Shown here: in pieces, positions 35,851 through 44,252 of the stretch
Numbering within the stretch: the stretch's first letter is position 1
Layout of the letters: the number at the start of each line of letters is the position of its first letter
Assembly (NCBI GenBank): GCA_030749725.1
Contig: JASMJM010000014.1
Span: forward strand, 45,537-109,536
Source: Pseudomonadales bacterium
GTDB taxonomy: Bacteria > Pseudomonadota > Gammaproteobacteria > Pseudomonadales > Azotimanducaceae
Length of the DNA stretch: 64,000 nt
Direction of reading: 5' to 3'
The notes under the pieces: model-generated
Told to the model about the DNA's origin: nothing
Databases searched by the model: none
Seen by the model: only the letters and a program-made list of their open reading frames with translations
Translations under genes and position numbers: made by a program

Positions 35851-36192
35851 CTATCTGAACTCTTTCTCGAAAACCTCCTGATTGAAACCGACGATCAGTT
35901 TCCTCCCCAGCTTGATGGTGGGGGAACGTAAGTTGCCCGTTGCGCCCAACATGGCCGCCACCGCTTCCTCGGGGATTTCTTTAGCGACGTTGAACTCGGT
36001 CACTTTCTTGCCTTTCATGGCGATCAGCTTGGTGGCTTTACTGAGCAGGTCTCTCGAATCACTTTCCTGCAGTTTCCTGCTGGCGGGCGTCTTGTCCTTC
36101 ACTTCGATCTTGCTGGCCTCCAAAAACTTGGTGGCTTTAGTGCAGGTGGTTCAGCCATTGCGGAAATAATACCAATCCACTTTCTTGGCCAT
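35851..36192 (-). CDS. ArsC/Spx-like thioredoxin-fold selenoprotein
   Basis: The gene reads 113 residues from ATG 36192 (GAGGAG upstream) through an in-frame TGA at 36151-36153 (residue 14). The start is MAKKVDWYYFRNG-U-TTCTKATKFL, so the ArsC/thioredoxin-fold motif C-x-x-C is U14-x-x-C17. The later part (PASRKLQESDSRDLLSKATK; GNLRSPTIKLGRKLIVGF) is the usual ArsC-like C-terminus with the cis-Pro region SPT. Members without Sec act as arsenate reductases or as Spx-like proteins. Here a reductase or redox-regulator role is inferred, with unknown substrate. A SECIS-like hairpin is at 36116-36135. Ordinary calling starts the gene at 36123 and loses the active site. It is divergent from the gamma-carbonic anhydrase. 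Confidence 0.88.
36116..36135 (-). promoter_or_regulatory. Predicted SECIS hairpin of the ArsC-like gene
   Basis: Counting the TGA as nt 1-3, nt 19-38 form GCC-CCAA / UUGG-GGC with one A-A mismatch and loop GUUU (nt 27-30). The G is the first loop base, 24 nt past the TGA, as the bacterial SECIS consensus requires. Confidence 0.65.
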
Positions 36193-36363
36193 GACTCTTC
36201 TCCTCTTTCGACATTCAAGTAGCGTTCTTGTAGTTCTCTATTTAAATCGAATAGTTCACGATGTCAAAGTATGTGCTGTTTGTTTTTGGAAACAGGCTGA
36301 CGAACTTATCACCTTGATCGGTTAAACTGCCTCAATATAGTCGAACGTCAACAGCATGGAGTG

Positions 36364-36915
36364 ATGAACCGCGTGACGAACCAATCTGCACAAGTCATCC
36401 GCAACCGTTACATAAAAAACCAACCTCAGATCGACGGCACGGCGTTCGTGGCAGAAAGTGCGGATTTGATCGGCGCAGTGACCGTGGGCAAGCAAGCCAG
36501 TATCTGGTATCAGGCAGTGGTTCGTGCAGATGATGAGCCGATCACGATCGGCGCTGGCACCAATCTGCAGGACGGTACCATCGTTCATATCGATCCCGGT
36601 GAGCCCACTGTTCTTGGCAACTATGTAACGGTTGCCCATGGTGCCATCGTCCACGGTGCGCGCATCGATGACTACGTTATGATATCCATCGGTGCGATCG
36701 TCCTCACCGGAGCTCACATCGGCACTAATTCGATCATTGGTGCAGGCGCTGTGGTTATGGAAGGCATGGTGGTACCGCCCAATTCACTGCTGGTTGGTAT
36801 CCCCGGCCGTGTTATCAAATCGGTGACGGAAGAGCAAAGCGCGCGAATTCGGAGCACCGCCCAGGTCTACATTGACCGTGGCCAGCGCTATGCTGCTTTG
36901 CGAGCCAAGGGCTGA
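36364..36915 (+). CDS. Gamma carbonic anhydrase family protein (left-handed beta helix)
   Basis: This 183-residue protein has the hexapeptide-repeat pattern of the gamma-class carbonic anhydrase-like group. It contains SADLIGAVTVGKQASIWYQ, VVRADDEPITIGAGTNLQDG and HGAIVHGARIDDYVMISIGA, with the zinc-ligand His residues in TIVHIDPG, TVAHG and AIVHG. It ends with GAGAVVMEGMVVPPNSLLVG and a helix. Relatives bind zinc or cobalt and may hydrate CO2 or serve as acyltransferase-like scaffolds. GTG 36361 and ATG 36364 are both possible starts. It is cytoplasmic. Confidence 0.85.
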   Translation: MNRVTNQSAQVIRNRYIKNQPQIDGTAFVAESADLIGAVTVGKQASIWYQAVVRADDEPITIGAGTNLQDGTIVHIDPGEPTVLGNYVTVAHGAIVHGARIDDYVMISIGAIVLTGAHIGTNSIIGAGAVVMEGMVVPPNSLLVGIPGRVIKSVTEEQSARIRSTAQVYIDRGQRYAALRAKG

Positions 36916-37074
36916 TCTAACCCATCTAAAACGGGGTGCGCTGACGCTGGCTTTGATCCAGACCGTGTCGCAGAAGGAACTTCAGAGCATTACGCTTGAA
37001 CGAATCAGGACACTTGGAAAGTGACTTTGTGGTCAACTGCCCGGTGCGACAAGCATGGGGTAGCTGTCGCCGGA

Positions 37075-37237
37075 AATCACCAAGCGTGCAGTTGGTAGAG
37101 ACATGGGATGGGGTGTTGATGGAGCGCCTTCGGAGCGCGGTGGAGCCATGGATGGCGGAACCGTGAGACGGGGGCGCCTAGCCCAGGGCAAGTAGCGTAA
37201 TCAACACCCCATTCCATGTCTCAAGACTCTCAGATAC
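37075..37237 (+). repeat. Palindromic repeat family 1, copy 1
   Basis: The arms at 37098-37120 and 37200-37222 are near-perfect 23-bp inverted repeats (GAGACATGGGATGGGG...; one mismatch), separated by 79 bp that includes CGGTGGAGCCATGGATGGCGG and GGGGGCGCC. The flanks AATCACCAAGCGTGCAG on the left and ACTCTCAGATAC on the right are shared with copy 2 at 44253-44452, which is in the opposite orientation. It may be a non-autonomous transposable element or an element that forms a long RNA hairpin. It lies downstream of the gamma-carbonic anhydrase gene. Confidence 0.75.
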
Positions 37238-37290
37238 GCCTAACATTCGCGCACACTGCCTGTGGTCTCGTTAGCGTTATCGTGTTTGAC

Positions 37291-39714
37291 TCAGGATCCA
37301 AACCGATATCGTATCTTGAAGACCAGTAGATTGCCGAGCGGCGTATCGTAGGCATCGGTGAAGAGATCGCTAAAACTGGCATTACCGAGCGCGCGACCCT
37401 GATCCGCGGTCCGCGTGTATACGATAAACAGATCAGACAGAGGGGCGATCTCCCAACGATAGCGCATCTGAAAACTTAGCTGGGAAAATGCAAAGTCATC
37501 TGTTGGACCCGGTGGTTTAGGGCTGGCAATTAGATCCCCCGGTCGGTCTGGAATGAGGTAAAACTCCTTTTCTCTCGCCTTGATGCCGAACCACTGCAGA
37601 GATAGTCGAAAGCGTTGCTGGGCGCTGATGAAGTAATCCAGATTGACCGCCGGCTGCCACTGTTCCGCTTTGAAGGTGGTGAAGTTCGCGCCGCCCTGGT
37701 GCAGCAACCAGCCATCACGATCCTGGTACCTGACGGTCATGGACATGTTGACACGATCGTTCGGTCGCCAGTCGACCTGGAAGTTAGAAGTATATGTATC
37801 ACCCTTCAGGTGCTCTTCAGTGAAGCCAACGCCGGCGCCATAGGTGAATTTGCCGGTGGAAGACGAATTATAAAGAAGACTGGCCCCCACGCGTTCCTCG
37901 ATACGGTAGTCCCCATTGCCGAAACTATTCAGATCGTCGTAGGCCTCGGAGAAGAAATTCATTCTTGCCACGATCTGCGACAGATTGTTTAGCGTCATGC
38001 GGTTGGAGAACAATATGGCGCCTCCGGTAAACAACCCATCCATGTTTTTTTGCACCGAACCACGGACGTCGAACTGATTAGTGCGAGCCCAACCGAGATT
38101 GGAGCTGGTACGAATATGAGAGCTGCGAAGCTGGAAGAAATCGTTCCGGCCGAGAAAACCCAGATCGTTGATATCCACGTGTTCGTCGAAGTAGGCAATA
38201 CCTACGCGCTGCCTGAGGCCCTGACGGAAGGTATACTCGAAGTCAATAAAGCCGCCATGACCCGTTTCTGCGTTCTCGATGTCCGATGTAAATCCCTGTG
38301 CATCCACCTTAAGCTTACCTTCCGGCGTGAGATAGTGAACGTCGATGGAGTGCACCATTGCATCCCTGTTGGGATGCAGAACTGCTGTCGACAGCAGGCC
38401 GATTGCGCGGTAGGCGCCCTGTTCCGAATCTTCGTACATTAATCGCGCTACACCGTAGTCGCTGCCATCTTGCCTTAAGTTGATGTCCTGACCCGAGCGT
38501 TGAGCATTGAATTTGACATCGTCCTCAAACGCTCCCAGCAGGCCGTAACGAAAGCGACCCATCTGACCCGTTACCTTGGCTGCCCCCAGCAGGTCTACCG
38601 GTTGAATCAGCTCTCTTTGGGTTACCGACTCTCCGGCTTCCAACAGTGGTGGTCGTGGTTTACCACCGATCCGGCGGGTGTTGAGCAACGTGATTGGCGC
38701 AGCGCTCATACCGACACCGCCACCGCGCGTGTCTGCCCTTGGGGATGCAACGAATACCTCCTGGCCTTCAAGAAAGAACAGGCGCTTTTCCGGGAAAAAA
38801 GTTTCCGTGGCGGTGAGATTGATGACCACCTGGTCCGACTCCACGTTACCGAAGTCGGGATAGACGGTTCCAGTCAACTGGAAATTGGTGGAGGGACGCC
38901 AGAAGAAATCTGCACCAACCCGGTAACGGGTTTCATCGTCGATCCGGTCGCCACTGACGGCAGAGAATGGGTAGATGCTATATTGCTGCTTGGGATCCAC
39001 CCCCGTTAACTGCAGTGGCTGCAGCACCGACAGGAATTTAGGGGTGGTATCGGGGAGTGCCGGCCAACCCCACCGTTCATCCTTATAGGCCACTTTGCGC
39101 GACACGTATAAACCGATTTTGCGGGTGTCCCCAACGCTTGGCATGGCAACGGTACCCCAGGGAATGAAGAACTCCGCCGACCAGCCGCCAGGGGTTTGCT
39201 GGCTGGCGCCCCGCCACGCCCCATCCCAGTCGTTAGAGAACTGTCGCTCCGGCAGCACCGTGCCATCCATCAGGGAGTCCCCCAGATTGATGCCGAACCA
39301 ATAACCGTAGCGCCCCTCACCTGAGGTATCCAGGGTAATATTGATGCTGTCCCGATTGAGAAGGAAGCCGTCTCTGCCGGACAGACGCATGATCAGGGTT
39401 TCCGCCGGCTGAGTCATATCCACTCCCACGTAGAGACCATCCTCGCTGTAAAACAACCGCACCAGGGTGGCATGGGGAACGTCGGCCAGTGTGTCGGGCT
39501 CGATTACTAGGAATTCATCGTAAGCAGGTAGTTGCTGCCAGATCTCCTCGGCAAGATTGCCATCGATGCGAGTCGGGGTATCGGCCGCTTCTCTTCTTTC
39601 CAGCCGCAGCATCTGCCCGGGGACAATATCCACCACCCGGTCGGCAGCCCGAATAGCGTCGGGGAACATACAGCACAGCAACAGACAATAAACCGAAAAG
39701 GCCTTTCTTTTCAT
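37291..39714 (-). CDS. Carbohydrate-binding CBM9-like / DUF5916 outer-membrane protein
   Basis: This 807-residue protein begins with a signal peptide (about residues 1-23). Residues of about 45-230 match a CBM9-like beta-sandwich: RIDGNLAEEIWQQLPAYDEF and LYVGVDMTQPAETL, then STNFQLTGTVYPDFGNVESD. The rest is a series of amphipathic strands ending in FKIRYRFGS, typical of DUF5916 beta-barrel proteins of the outer membrane. Such proteins may bind sugars at the cell surface, but their substrate is not established. It is transcribed from the minus strand, and a relic of the MITE-end motif lies 15 bp upstream of its start. Confidence 0.88.
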   Translation of the reverse strand: MKRKAFSVYCLLLCCMFPDAIRAADRVVDIVPGQMLRLERREAADTPTRIDGNLAEEIWQQLPAYDEFLVIEPDTLADVPHATLVRLFYSEDGLYVGVDMTQPAETLIMRLSGRDGFLLNRDSINITLDTSGEGRYGYWFGINLGDSLMDGTVLPERQFSNDWDGAWRGASQQTPGGWSAEFFIPWGTVAMPSVGDTRKIGLYVSRKVAYKDERWGWPALPDTTPKFLSVLQPLQLTGVDPKQQYSIYPFSAVSGDRIDDETRYRVGADFFWRPSTNFQLTGTVYPDFGNVESDQVVINLTATETFFPEKRLFFLEGQEVFVASPRADTRGGGVGMSAAPITLLNTRRIGGKPRPPLLEAGESVTQRELIQPVDLLGAAKVTGQMGRFRYGLLGAFEDDVKFNAQRSGQDINLRQDGSDYGVARLMYEDSEQGAYRAIGLLSTAVLHPNRDAMVHSIDVHYLTPEGKLKVDAQGFTSDIENAETGHGGFIDFEYTFRQGLRQRVGIAYFDEHVDINDLGFLGRNDFFQLRSSHIRTSSNLGWARTNQFDVRGSVQKNMDGLFTGGAILFSNRMTLNNLSQIVARMNFFSEAYDDLNSFGNGDYRIEERVGASLLYNSSSTGKFTYGAGVGFTEEHLKGDTYTSNFQVDWRPNDRVNMSMTVRYQDRDGWLLHQGGANFTTFKAEQWQPAVNLDYFISAQQRFRLSLQWFGIKAREKEFYLIPDRPGDLIASPKPPGPTDDFAFSQLSFQMRYRWEIAPLSDLFIVYTRTADQGRALGNASFSDLFTDAYDTPLGNLLVFKIRYRFGS

Positions 39715-39728
39715 GACGTTAGGGTTCC

Positions 39729-39748
39729 AGTATGCTGCCCCACAATTG
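39729..39748 (+). repeat. Diverged copy of the MITE end motif
   Basis: Twenty bases (AGTATGCTGCCCCACAATTG) match the MITE terminal repeat at 9500 in 16 of 20 positions. The similarity extends over the CCCACAATT core, which makes it more than chance, but no complete element is present. It is a probable end relic. Confidence 0.4.
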
Positions 39749-39807
39749 CCTGGGCTGGGCTATTGCCGGACAGGAGTGCCGGACAGGACACGTGCAGAGA
39801 CGGTGTG

Positions 39808-40275
39808 TCACAACATTTCTTTTTCTATGATCTCCCCAAGGGCACGAGCCGTTTCGCCGACGACCTGCCGGCAATATTTACGGCGGCTGTCGCTGCCCTC
39901 ATAGAAGGCAGATACCTGATCCCGGTCCTGCCAGTCGACCCGGGCGATCTGGGAACAGTCCTTGCCGCCGAACTCCTTGGTAATCTCGGCAAACGCATCG
40001 TCCAGCATATGGCCCACTTTGAACATGCGCGGGTTCTCTTTCTCGTCAAGCGTACCGCGGCTGTATTGGCTGGAAATCAGCGCCATCCCGCCAAGGACGG
40101 CGCCACATACATCCCCGGTGCCGGCGATGCCGCCACCGTATATTCCCACTGACTTAATCAGCTCCGGGTTGCTGCAGTTCATCTTTTCCTGACCCACGGC
40201 CAGGACCGCCTGACTTCAATGGAAGGAATCGGCTAGAAGTTCCATTGCCCTCTGTTTCATTTCTTCAGGATTCAT
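39808..40275 (-). CDS. C-GCAxxG-C-C family selenoprotein
   Basis: The gene reads 155 residues from ATG 40275 (AAGGAG upstream) through an in-frame TGA at 40216-40218 (residue 20). The start is MNPEEMKQRAMELLADSFH-U-SQAVLAVGQEKMNC. The Sec stands where the family's first conserved Cys normally is. The other conserved features follow: GGGIAGTGDVCG with Cys57, then Cys107 and Cys135. This C, GCAxxG, C, C pattern defines a redox family of unknown function that often binds a metal or Fe-S cofactor. A hairpin at 40187-40205 has SECIS features. Standard calling would begin at 40197 and lose the first redox residue. It is divergent from the radical SAM gene. Confidence 0.88.
40187..40205 (-). promoter_or_regulatory. 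Predicted SECIS hairpin of the C-GCAxxG gene
   Basis: Counting the TGA as nt 1-3, nt 14-32 form the stem UCCUGGCC / GGUCAGGA (one G-U pair) with loop GUG at nt 22-24. G is the first loop base, 19 nt past the TGA. This fits the bacterial SECIS consensus, although the loop is only three bases. Confidence 0.65.
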
Positions 40276-40564
40276 GTGCTCTCCTTGGATCGGTTTCTTT
40301 CTGTAGCTTCACGGATTGATCCGACTTTGCATCCTAACGTAATTAAGGAGATGGAGAAAAGCGGTTTGGGAGTTTTTTGATGTTGGACTCGCCGGACCAG
40401 CGCAGGAATTGTGTTTTGCCACACCGGGTGACGTCGGTGGAGTTGTTGACCGGAGTTTGTCGGCAGGGTAACGTGGCCTAGTGTGCTGATGGCTTAAGGT
40501 TGGCGTCAGGGGGTGCGTGACATGAGTAGCCGTATCGGCAAACAAGACGACAGGTAACGAAGCC

Positions 40565-41803
40565 TTGGCCAAAGCCGTCCGTGACTTTCAGATATTTGCC
40601 AAACCCGTGGGTGCCAGCTGCAACCTCGACTGCAAATATTGCTACTACCTTGAGAAGGAGAAGCTGTTCCCGGAAGGGCAGTCTCTGCGCATGTCAGACG
40701 ACATGCTGGAAGAGTACATCGTGCAGCAGATCGATGCCTCCCCGGGACCCGAGATCAGCTTTTCCTGGCATGGTGGTGAGCCGACTCTGCTCGGCCTCGA
40801 CTATTTTGAGAAAATCGTCGCCCTGCAACGCAAACATCGACCGCCTGAGCGTCGCATCAGCAACGGCATGCAGAGCAACGGCACACTCCTCGACGAGAAG
40901 TGGTGCCGCTTTCTGGAGCGGGAGGGATTTGCTGTGGGACTCAGCCTGGACGGTCCGCGGAAACTGCACGATGGCTACCGTGTGACCAAAGGTCAGAAGC
41001 CGACCCACGTTGAAGTGATGCGCGGCTATAAGCTGTTGCAGCAGCACCGCATTCCCTGTGATGTCCTGTGTGTGGTGCATGCTCAGAACGTTCAGCATCC
41101 AATGCAGGTGTACCGGTTCTTCAGACAGATCAAGGCGCGGTACATCGGCTTTCTACCGTTGCTGGAGCATTCGGACAAAGGAGTGAGTGAACGCAGCGTA
41201 CCGGCGCTGGCGTTGGGCAACTTCCTGTGTACCATCTTCGACGAGTGGCTGGAGCAGGATGTAGGCCGGATCATGGTACAGATGTTCGAGGAGGTGGCCA
41301 GAACCGCTATGGGAAAGGAGCACGCCCTGTGCATCTTTCGTAAGACCTGTGGCGATGTTCCTGTCGTAGAACACAACGGCGACTTCTTCAGTTGTGATCA
41401 CTTCGTCCGAGAGGAGCATCGCCTCGGAAATATCAACGAGATTCCGCTGCTGGAGTTGCTGGAAAGTCAGCAGCAGATAGCGTTTGGCCAGGCTAAATAT
41501 GACCGGCTACCCCGTTACTGTCGGTCCTGCGAGGTCCTCGAGTTGTGTCATGGCGGGTGTCCCAAGGATCGTGTGCTGCACACTGAGGATGGTGAACCGG
41601 GACTCAACTATCTGTGTGCGGGCTACAAAAAGTTCTTCCTACACAGCCGACCTTTTGCCGCCGAACTGGCGCTTCAATACCGCCAGCAGCAAATCGAACA
41701 AGGCAGTAAGTCCGGGACAAAAACGGGTCGTAACGATCCCTGCCCCTGCGGCAGTGGCCGCAAGTACAAGAACTGCTGCCTGGGCGTCGACCGCGCACCT
41801 TAG
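40565..41803 (+). CDS. Radical SAM/SPASM enzyme, anaerobic sulfatase maturase-like, with SEC-C motif
   Basis: This 412-residue protein has the radical SAM cluster C19-x3-C23-x2-C26 (CNLDCKYC). It also shows SFSWHGGEPTLLGLDYF, SNGMQSNGTLLDEKWC and VGLSLDGPRKLHDGYR, all of anSME/SPASM type, then Cys-rich SPASM segments (CGDVPVVEHNGDFFSCDHFV, RYCRSCEVLELCHGGCP). The extreme C-terminus has GRNDPCPCGSGRKYKNCC, a SEC-C zinc motif found at the end of SecA and other proteins. Such enzymes convert Cys or Ser to formylglycine in sulfatases. No sulfatase is in the window. The start is TTG 40565. Confidence 0.85.
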   Translation: MAKAVRDFQIFAKPVGASCNLDCKYCYYLEKEKLFPEGQSLRMSDDMLEEYIVQQIDASPGPEISFSWHGGEPTLLGLDYFEKIVALQRKHRPPERRISNGMQSNGTLLDEKWCRFLEREGFAVGLSLDGPRKLHDGYRVTKGQKPTHVEVMRGYKLLQQHRIPCDVLCVVHAQNVQHPMQVYRFFRQIKARYIGFLPLLEHSDKGVSERSVPALALGNFLCTIFDEWLEQDVGRIMVQMFEEVARTAMGKEHALCIFRKTCGDVPVVEHNGDFFSCDHFVREEHRLGNINEIPLLELLESQQQIAFGQAKYDRLPRYCRSCEVLELCHGGCPKDRVLHTEDGEPGLNYLCAGYKKFFLHSRPFAAELALQYRQQQIEQGSKSGTKTGRNDPCPCGSGRKYKNCCLGVDRAP

Positions 41804-41829
41804 TCTGATTGTCACCTGCCCGAATCGTG

Positions 41830-42693
41830 TCAGGTCTGGAGTTTTTCTGTGAGAAACTCAATGGTACGCTGCCAGGCGAGTTCGGCTGCTTCATAATTGT
41901 ACCGGGCGACGCTGGTATCATTGTGAAAGGCGTGATTAACCCCCTCGTACATATGGATGGTGTAATCTACCGATGCCTGCTTCAGCGCCGTCTCGAAATC
42001 TGCTATGCCACTGTTGATACGTTTGTCCAGACCGGCATAGTGGAGCAGTAGTGAAGCTCTTATTTTAGGCACATCCTCAGCGTCAGCCTGACGACCATAG
42101 AAGGGAACAGCCGCCGACAACTCCGGCGCGTTAACGGCCAGTTGGTTGGCCATAGCACCTCCCCAGCAGAAGCCTATGGCACCCACTTTGCCGGTGGATT
42201 GAGGATGGGTCTTCAAGTACTTGACTGCCGCCAGAAAATTGTCGAGGGTCGATCGACGGTCCAGCTTGCGCATGCGGGCGCGCGCCTCATCGGAATCTGG
42301 CGGGGTCCCCCCCAGAGGTGATAGGGCGTCCGGTGCAATGGCCAAGAACCCCGCCAATGCCAACCGTCTGGTAACGTCTTCGATATGGGGATTGAGTCCC
42401 CTGTTCTCGTGGATTACGACTACGGTGGGCAGTTTTGCATCCCCCTTCGGTCTGGCCAGCCTGGCACGCACATCCCCTGTGGCACCGGGGTAGTTTATAT
42501 AGCGCGTTTCCAATCGAGGGTCATCATCGGCAACGTTTTCGGCCAGAGCATAATTGCTGTCAAGTAACGAAAGCACTGTGTTGGCAGCTGCGGTGCCGCC
42601 AGCGAGAACGGTGAGCTTCCTGATGAAGGCACGCCGACCAAGGGATGCATGCTGGTATTCATCGTGCAGGTCGATAAGTTTTTGATCCATCAT
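41830..42693 (-). CDS. Dienelactone hydrolase family protein with Tat-type signal
   Basis: The protein has about 287 residues. The start is probably ATG 42693, though GTG 42699 and ATG 42690 are possible. The N-terminus GRRAFIRKLTVLAGGTAAANTV has a twin-arginine motif and hydrophobic core, so the folded enzyme is exported. The DLH motifs are PTVVVIHENRGLNPHIED, KVGAIGFCWGGAMANQ (Cys nucleophile) and YEGVNHAFHND (catalytic His). It is a periplasmic esterase or lactone hydrolase of unknown substrate. It is distinct from the cytoplasmic relative at 27571-28314. Confidence 0.87.
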   Translation of the reverse strand: MMDQKLIDLHDEYQHASLGRRAFIRKLTVLAGGTAAANTVLSLLDSNYALAENVADDDPRLETRYINYPGATGDVRARLARPKGDAKLPTVVVIHENRGLNPHIEDVTRRLALAGFLAIAPDALSPLGGTPPDSDEARARMRKLDRRSTLDNFLAAVKYLKTHPQSTGKVGAIGFCWGGAMANQLAVNAPELSAAVPFYGRQADAEDVPKIRASLLLHYAGLDKRINSGIADFETALKQASVDYTIHMYEGVNHAFHNDTSVARYNYEAAELAWQRTIEFLTEKLQT

Positions 42694-42825
42694 CGTCACC
42701 CTTTGGTTGCTTCACTTTGCTATCTTACTACCCATGCACCGCTTGGCAACCAGGGGCTCAATAGTATCCCCCCGATAAAGAGGATATGATCGCTGCGTCG
42801 GAAAGTTCAATTGAGGGCGTATGGT

Positions 42826-42957
42826 ATGGATCGTTTCAAACGGAAGGTTGTGACAGGTGCCGGCTCCGGATTTGTTGAAGCAATCAGCCGTAGGTTCGTT
42901 GCCCAGGGCGCTCTGTTTGTGCTGTCGGATATCGACGGAGGTCGCAGCATTTCCTGA
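42826..42957 (+). pseudogene. N-terminal remnant of a short-chain dehydrogenase
   Basis: The 43-codon frame KRKVVTGAGSGFVEAI-SRRFVAQGALFVLSDIDGG matches the first Rossmann strand, glycine-rich turn and second strand of an SDR enzyme. The usual TGxxxGxG appears as TGAGSGFVE, so the last Gly is replaced by Val. The frame then stops with TGA at 42955. The rest of the SDR (about 200 residues) is absent. The MFS gene begins 22 bp later. This is a truncated fossil left by deletion. Confidence 0.65.
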
Positions 42958-42979
42958 TCTGCATCATCAAGCCTATCGA

Positions 42980-44182
42980 ATGACCACACCAGCCCCCATG
43001 TCTACCCTGGCCATGTATCGGTCGTTAGCCCTGTCGGTATATCTGCCCTCGTTCCTGATGTCACTGTGTCAGGGCAGCGTGGTGCTGATGATTCCCCTGT
43101 TCGCCCTCTACCTGGGGGCGAATCCCGCCATCGCCGCCGTGGTCTTCGCCATGCGCGGATTGGGTAACATGATCTCCGATGTTCCCGCGGGCTACGCTGC
43201 CGCGCGCGTGGGTGACAAGACCACCATGATGACGGGAGTCACTCTGATGGCACTGGTTGCTTTGCTGGCCAGCCAGTGCACGTCACCACTGCAGTTGGCA
43301 TTCGCCGCCTTCTTGTTTGGCGGGTCGATGGCCACCTGGATGCTGGCACGACTCACCCACATCAGCGAATCCATCCATGTCTCCCAGCGGGGTAAAGCCA
43401 TCGCCACCATGGCAGGGCTGCAGCGCTTCGGTAATCTTATCGGACCCATCAGCAGCGGCATCATTGCCGATCAGTTCGGCTTCAAGTACGTGTTTATATG
43501 CGTCAGCGTGATTGCATCGGTAGCCCTGGTGCTGGTGATCTACAACGTCAAACAGAATCGCAGTGGCGCCACGGCAGAATCCCCGAGTATGATCGCTGTG
43601 GTTCCCCACATCCTGTCCAATCACCGCAAGGTATTCGCAACCGCCGGCCTGAGCGTTCTGTGCCTGACGATCCTGAGGTCCGGACGGCAGTTGCTGGTAC
43701 CCCTATGGGGCGAGTCACTTGGCCTCAATACAACCGACATCGGTTTGATCGTTAGTTGTGCTGCGGCGGTGGATATGACGATGTTCATTCCGGTCGGATA
43801 TACATTGGACAACCTGGGACGCAAATACGCCGGTGTGCCCTGCATGGCAATTATGGCCCTGGCCATGTTTCTGTTACCCCTTAGCGACAGCTTCCTGACG
43901 CTGCTGTTGGCAAGCATGCTGGCTGGATTGGGCAACGGTTTCGGCAGCGGCATCAATATGACGTTAGGTGCCGATTTTGCGCCGGAACACGAGAGGGGAG
44001 AATTTCTTGGCGTGTGGCGCCTATGCAGCGACCTCGGTTCCTTTGCCGGCCCGATCGTCATGGGCTATATCGCTAACACCTTCCTCCTAGCGACCGCGTT
44101 TTCGTTTGCGGGTGGTCTCGGTGTCGTTGGTGCGTTTATTATGGTTGTCTTCGTTAAGGAAACGTTGGTTAAGGACGAGTGA
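42980..44182 (+). CDS. MFS transporter
   Basis: The protein has 400 residues from ATG 42980; the longer frame runs back over the SDR fossil. It has twelve hydrophobic helices. The loop 2-3 region shows SDVPAGYAAARVGDK, and helix 5 has GLQRFGNLIGPISSGIIADQFG. It is an inner-membrane exporter or importer; the substrate cannot be assigned. The palindromic repeat family 1 copy 2 follows 70 bp downstream. Confidence 0.88.
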   Translation: MTTPAPMSTLAMYRSLALSVYLPSFLMSLCQGSVVLMIPLFALYLGANPAIAAVVFAMRGLGNMISDVPAGYAAARVGDKTTMMTGVTLMALVALLASQCTSPLQLAFAAFLFGGSMATWMLARLTHISESIHVSQRGKAIATMAGLQRFGNLIGPISSGIIADQFGFKYVFICVSVIASVALVLVIYNVKQNRSGATAESPSMIAVVPHILSNHRKVFATAGLSVLCLTILRSGRQLLVPLWGESLGLNTTDIGLIVSCAAAVDMTMFIPVGYTLDNLGRKYAGVPCMAIMALAMFLLPLSDSFLTLLLASMLAGLGNGFGSGINMTLGADFAPEHERGEFLGVWRLCSDLGSFAGPIVMGYIANTFLLATAFSFAGGLGVVGAFIMVVFVKETLVKDE

Positions 44183-44252
44183 TTGTCGTCGGTCTTCAAT
44201 CGTGCAACCAGCAATTGATAACGGGCTCGTTAATTATCGATTGGATTTGCGT

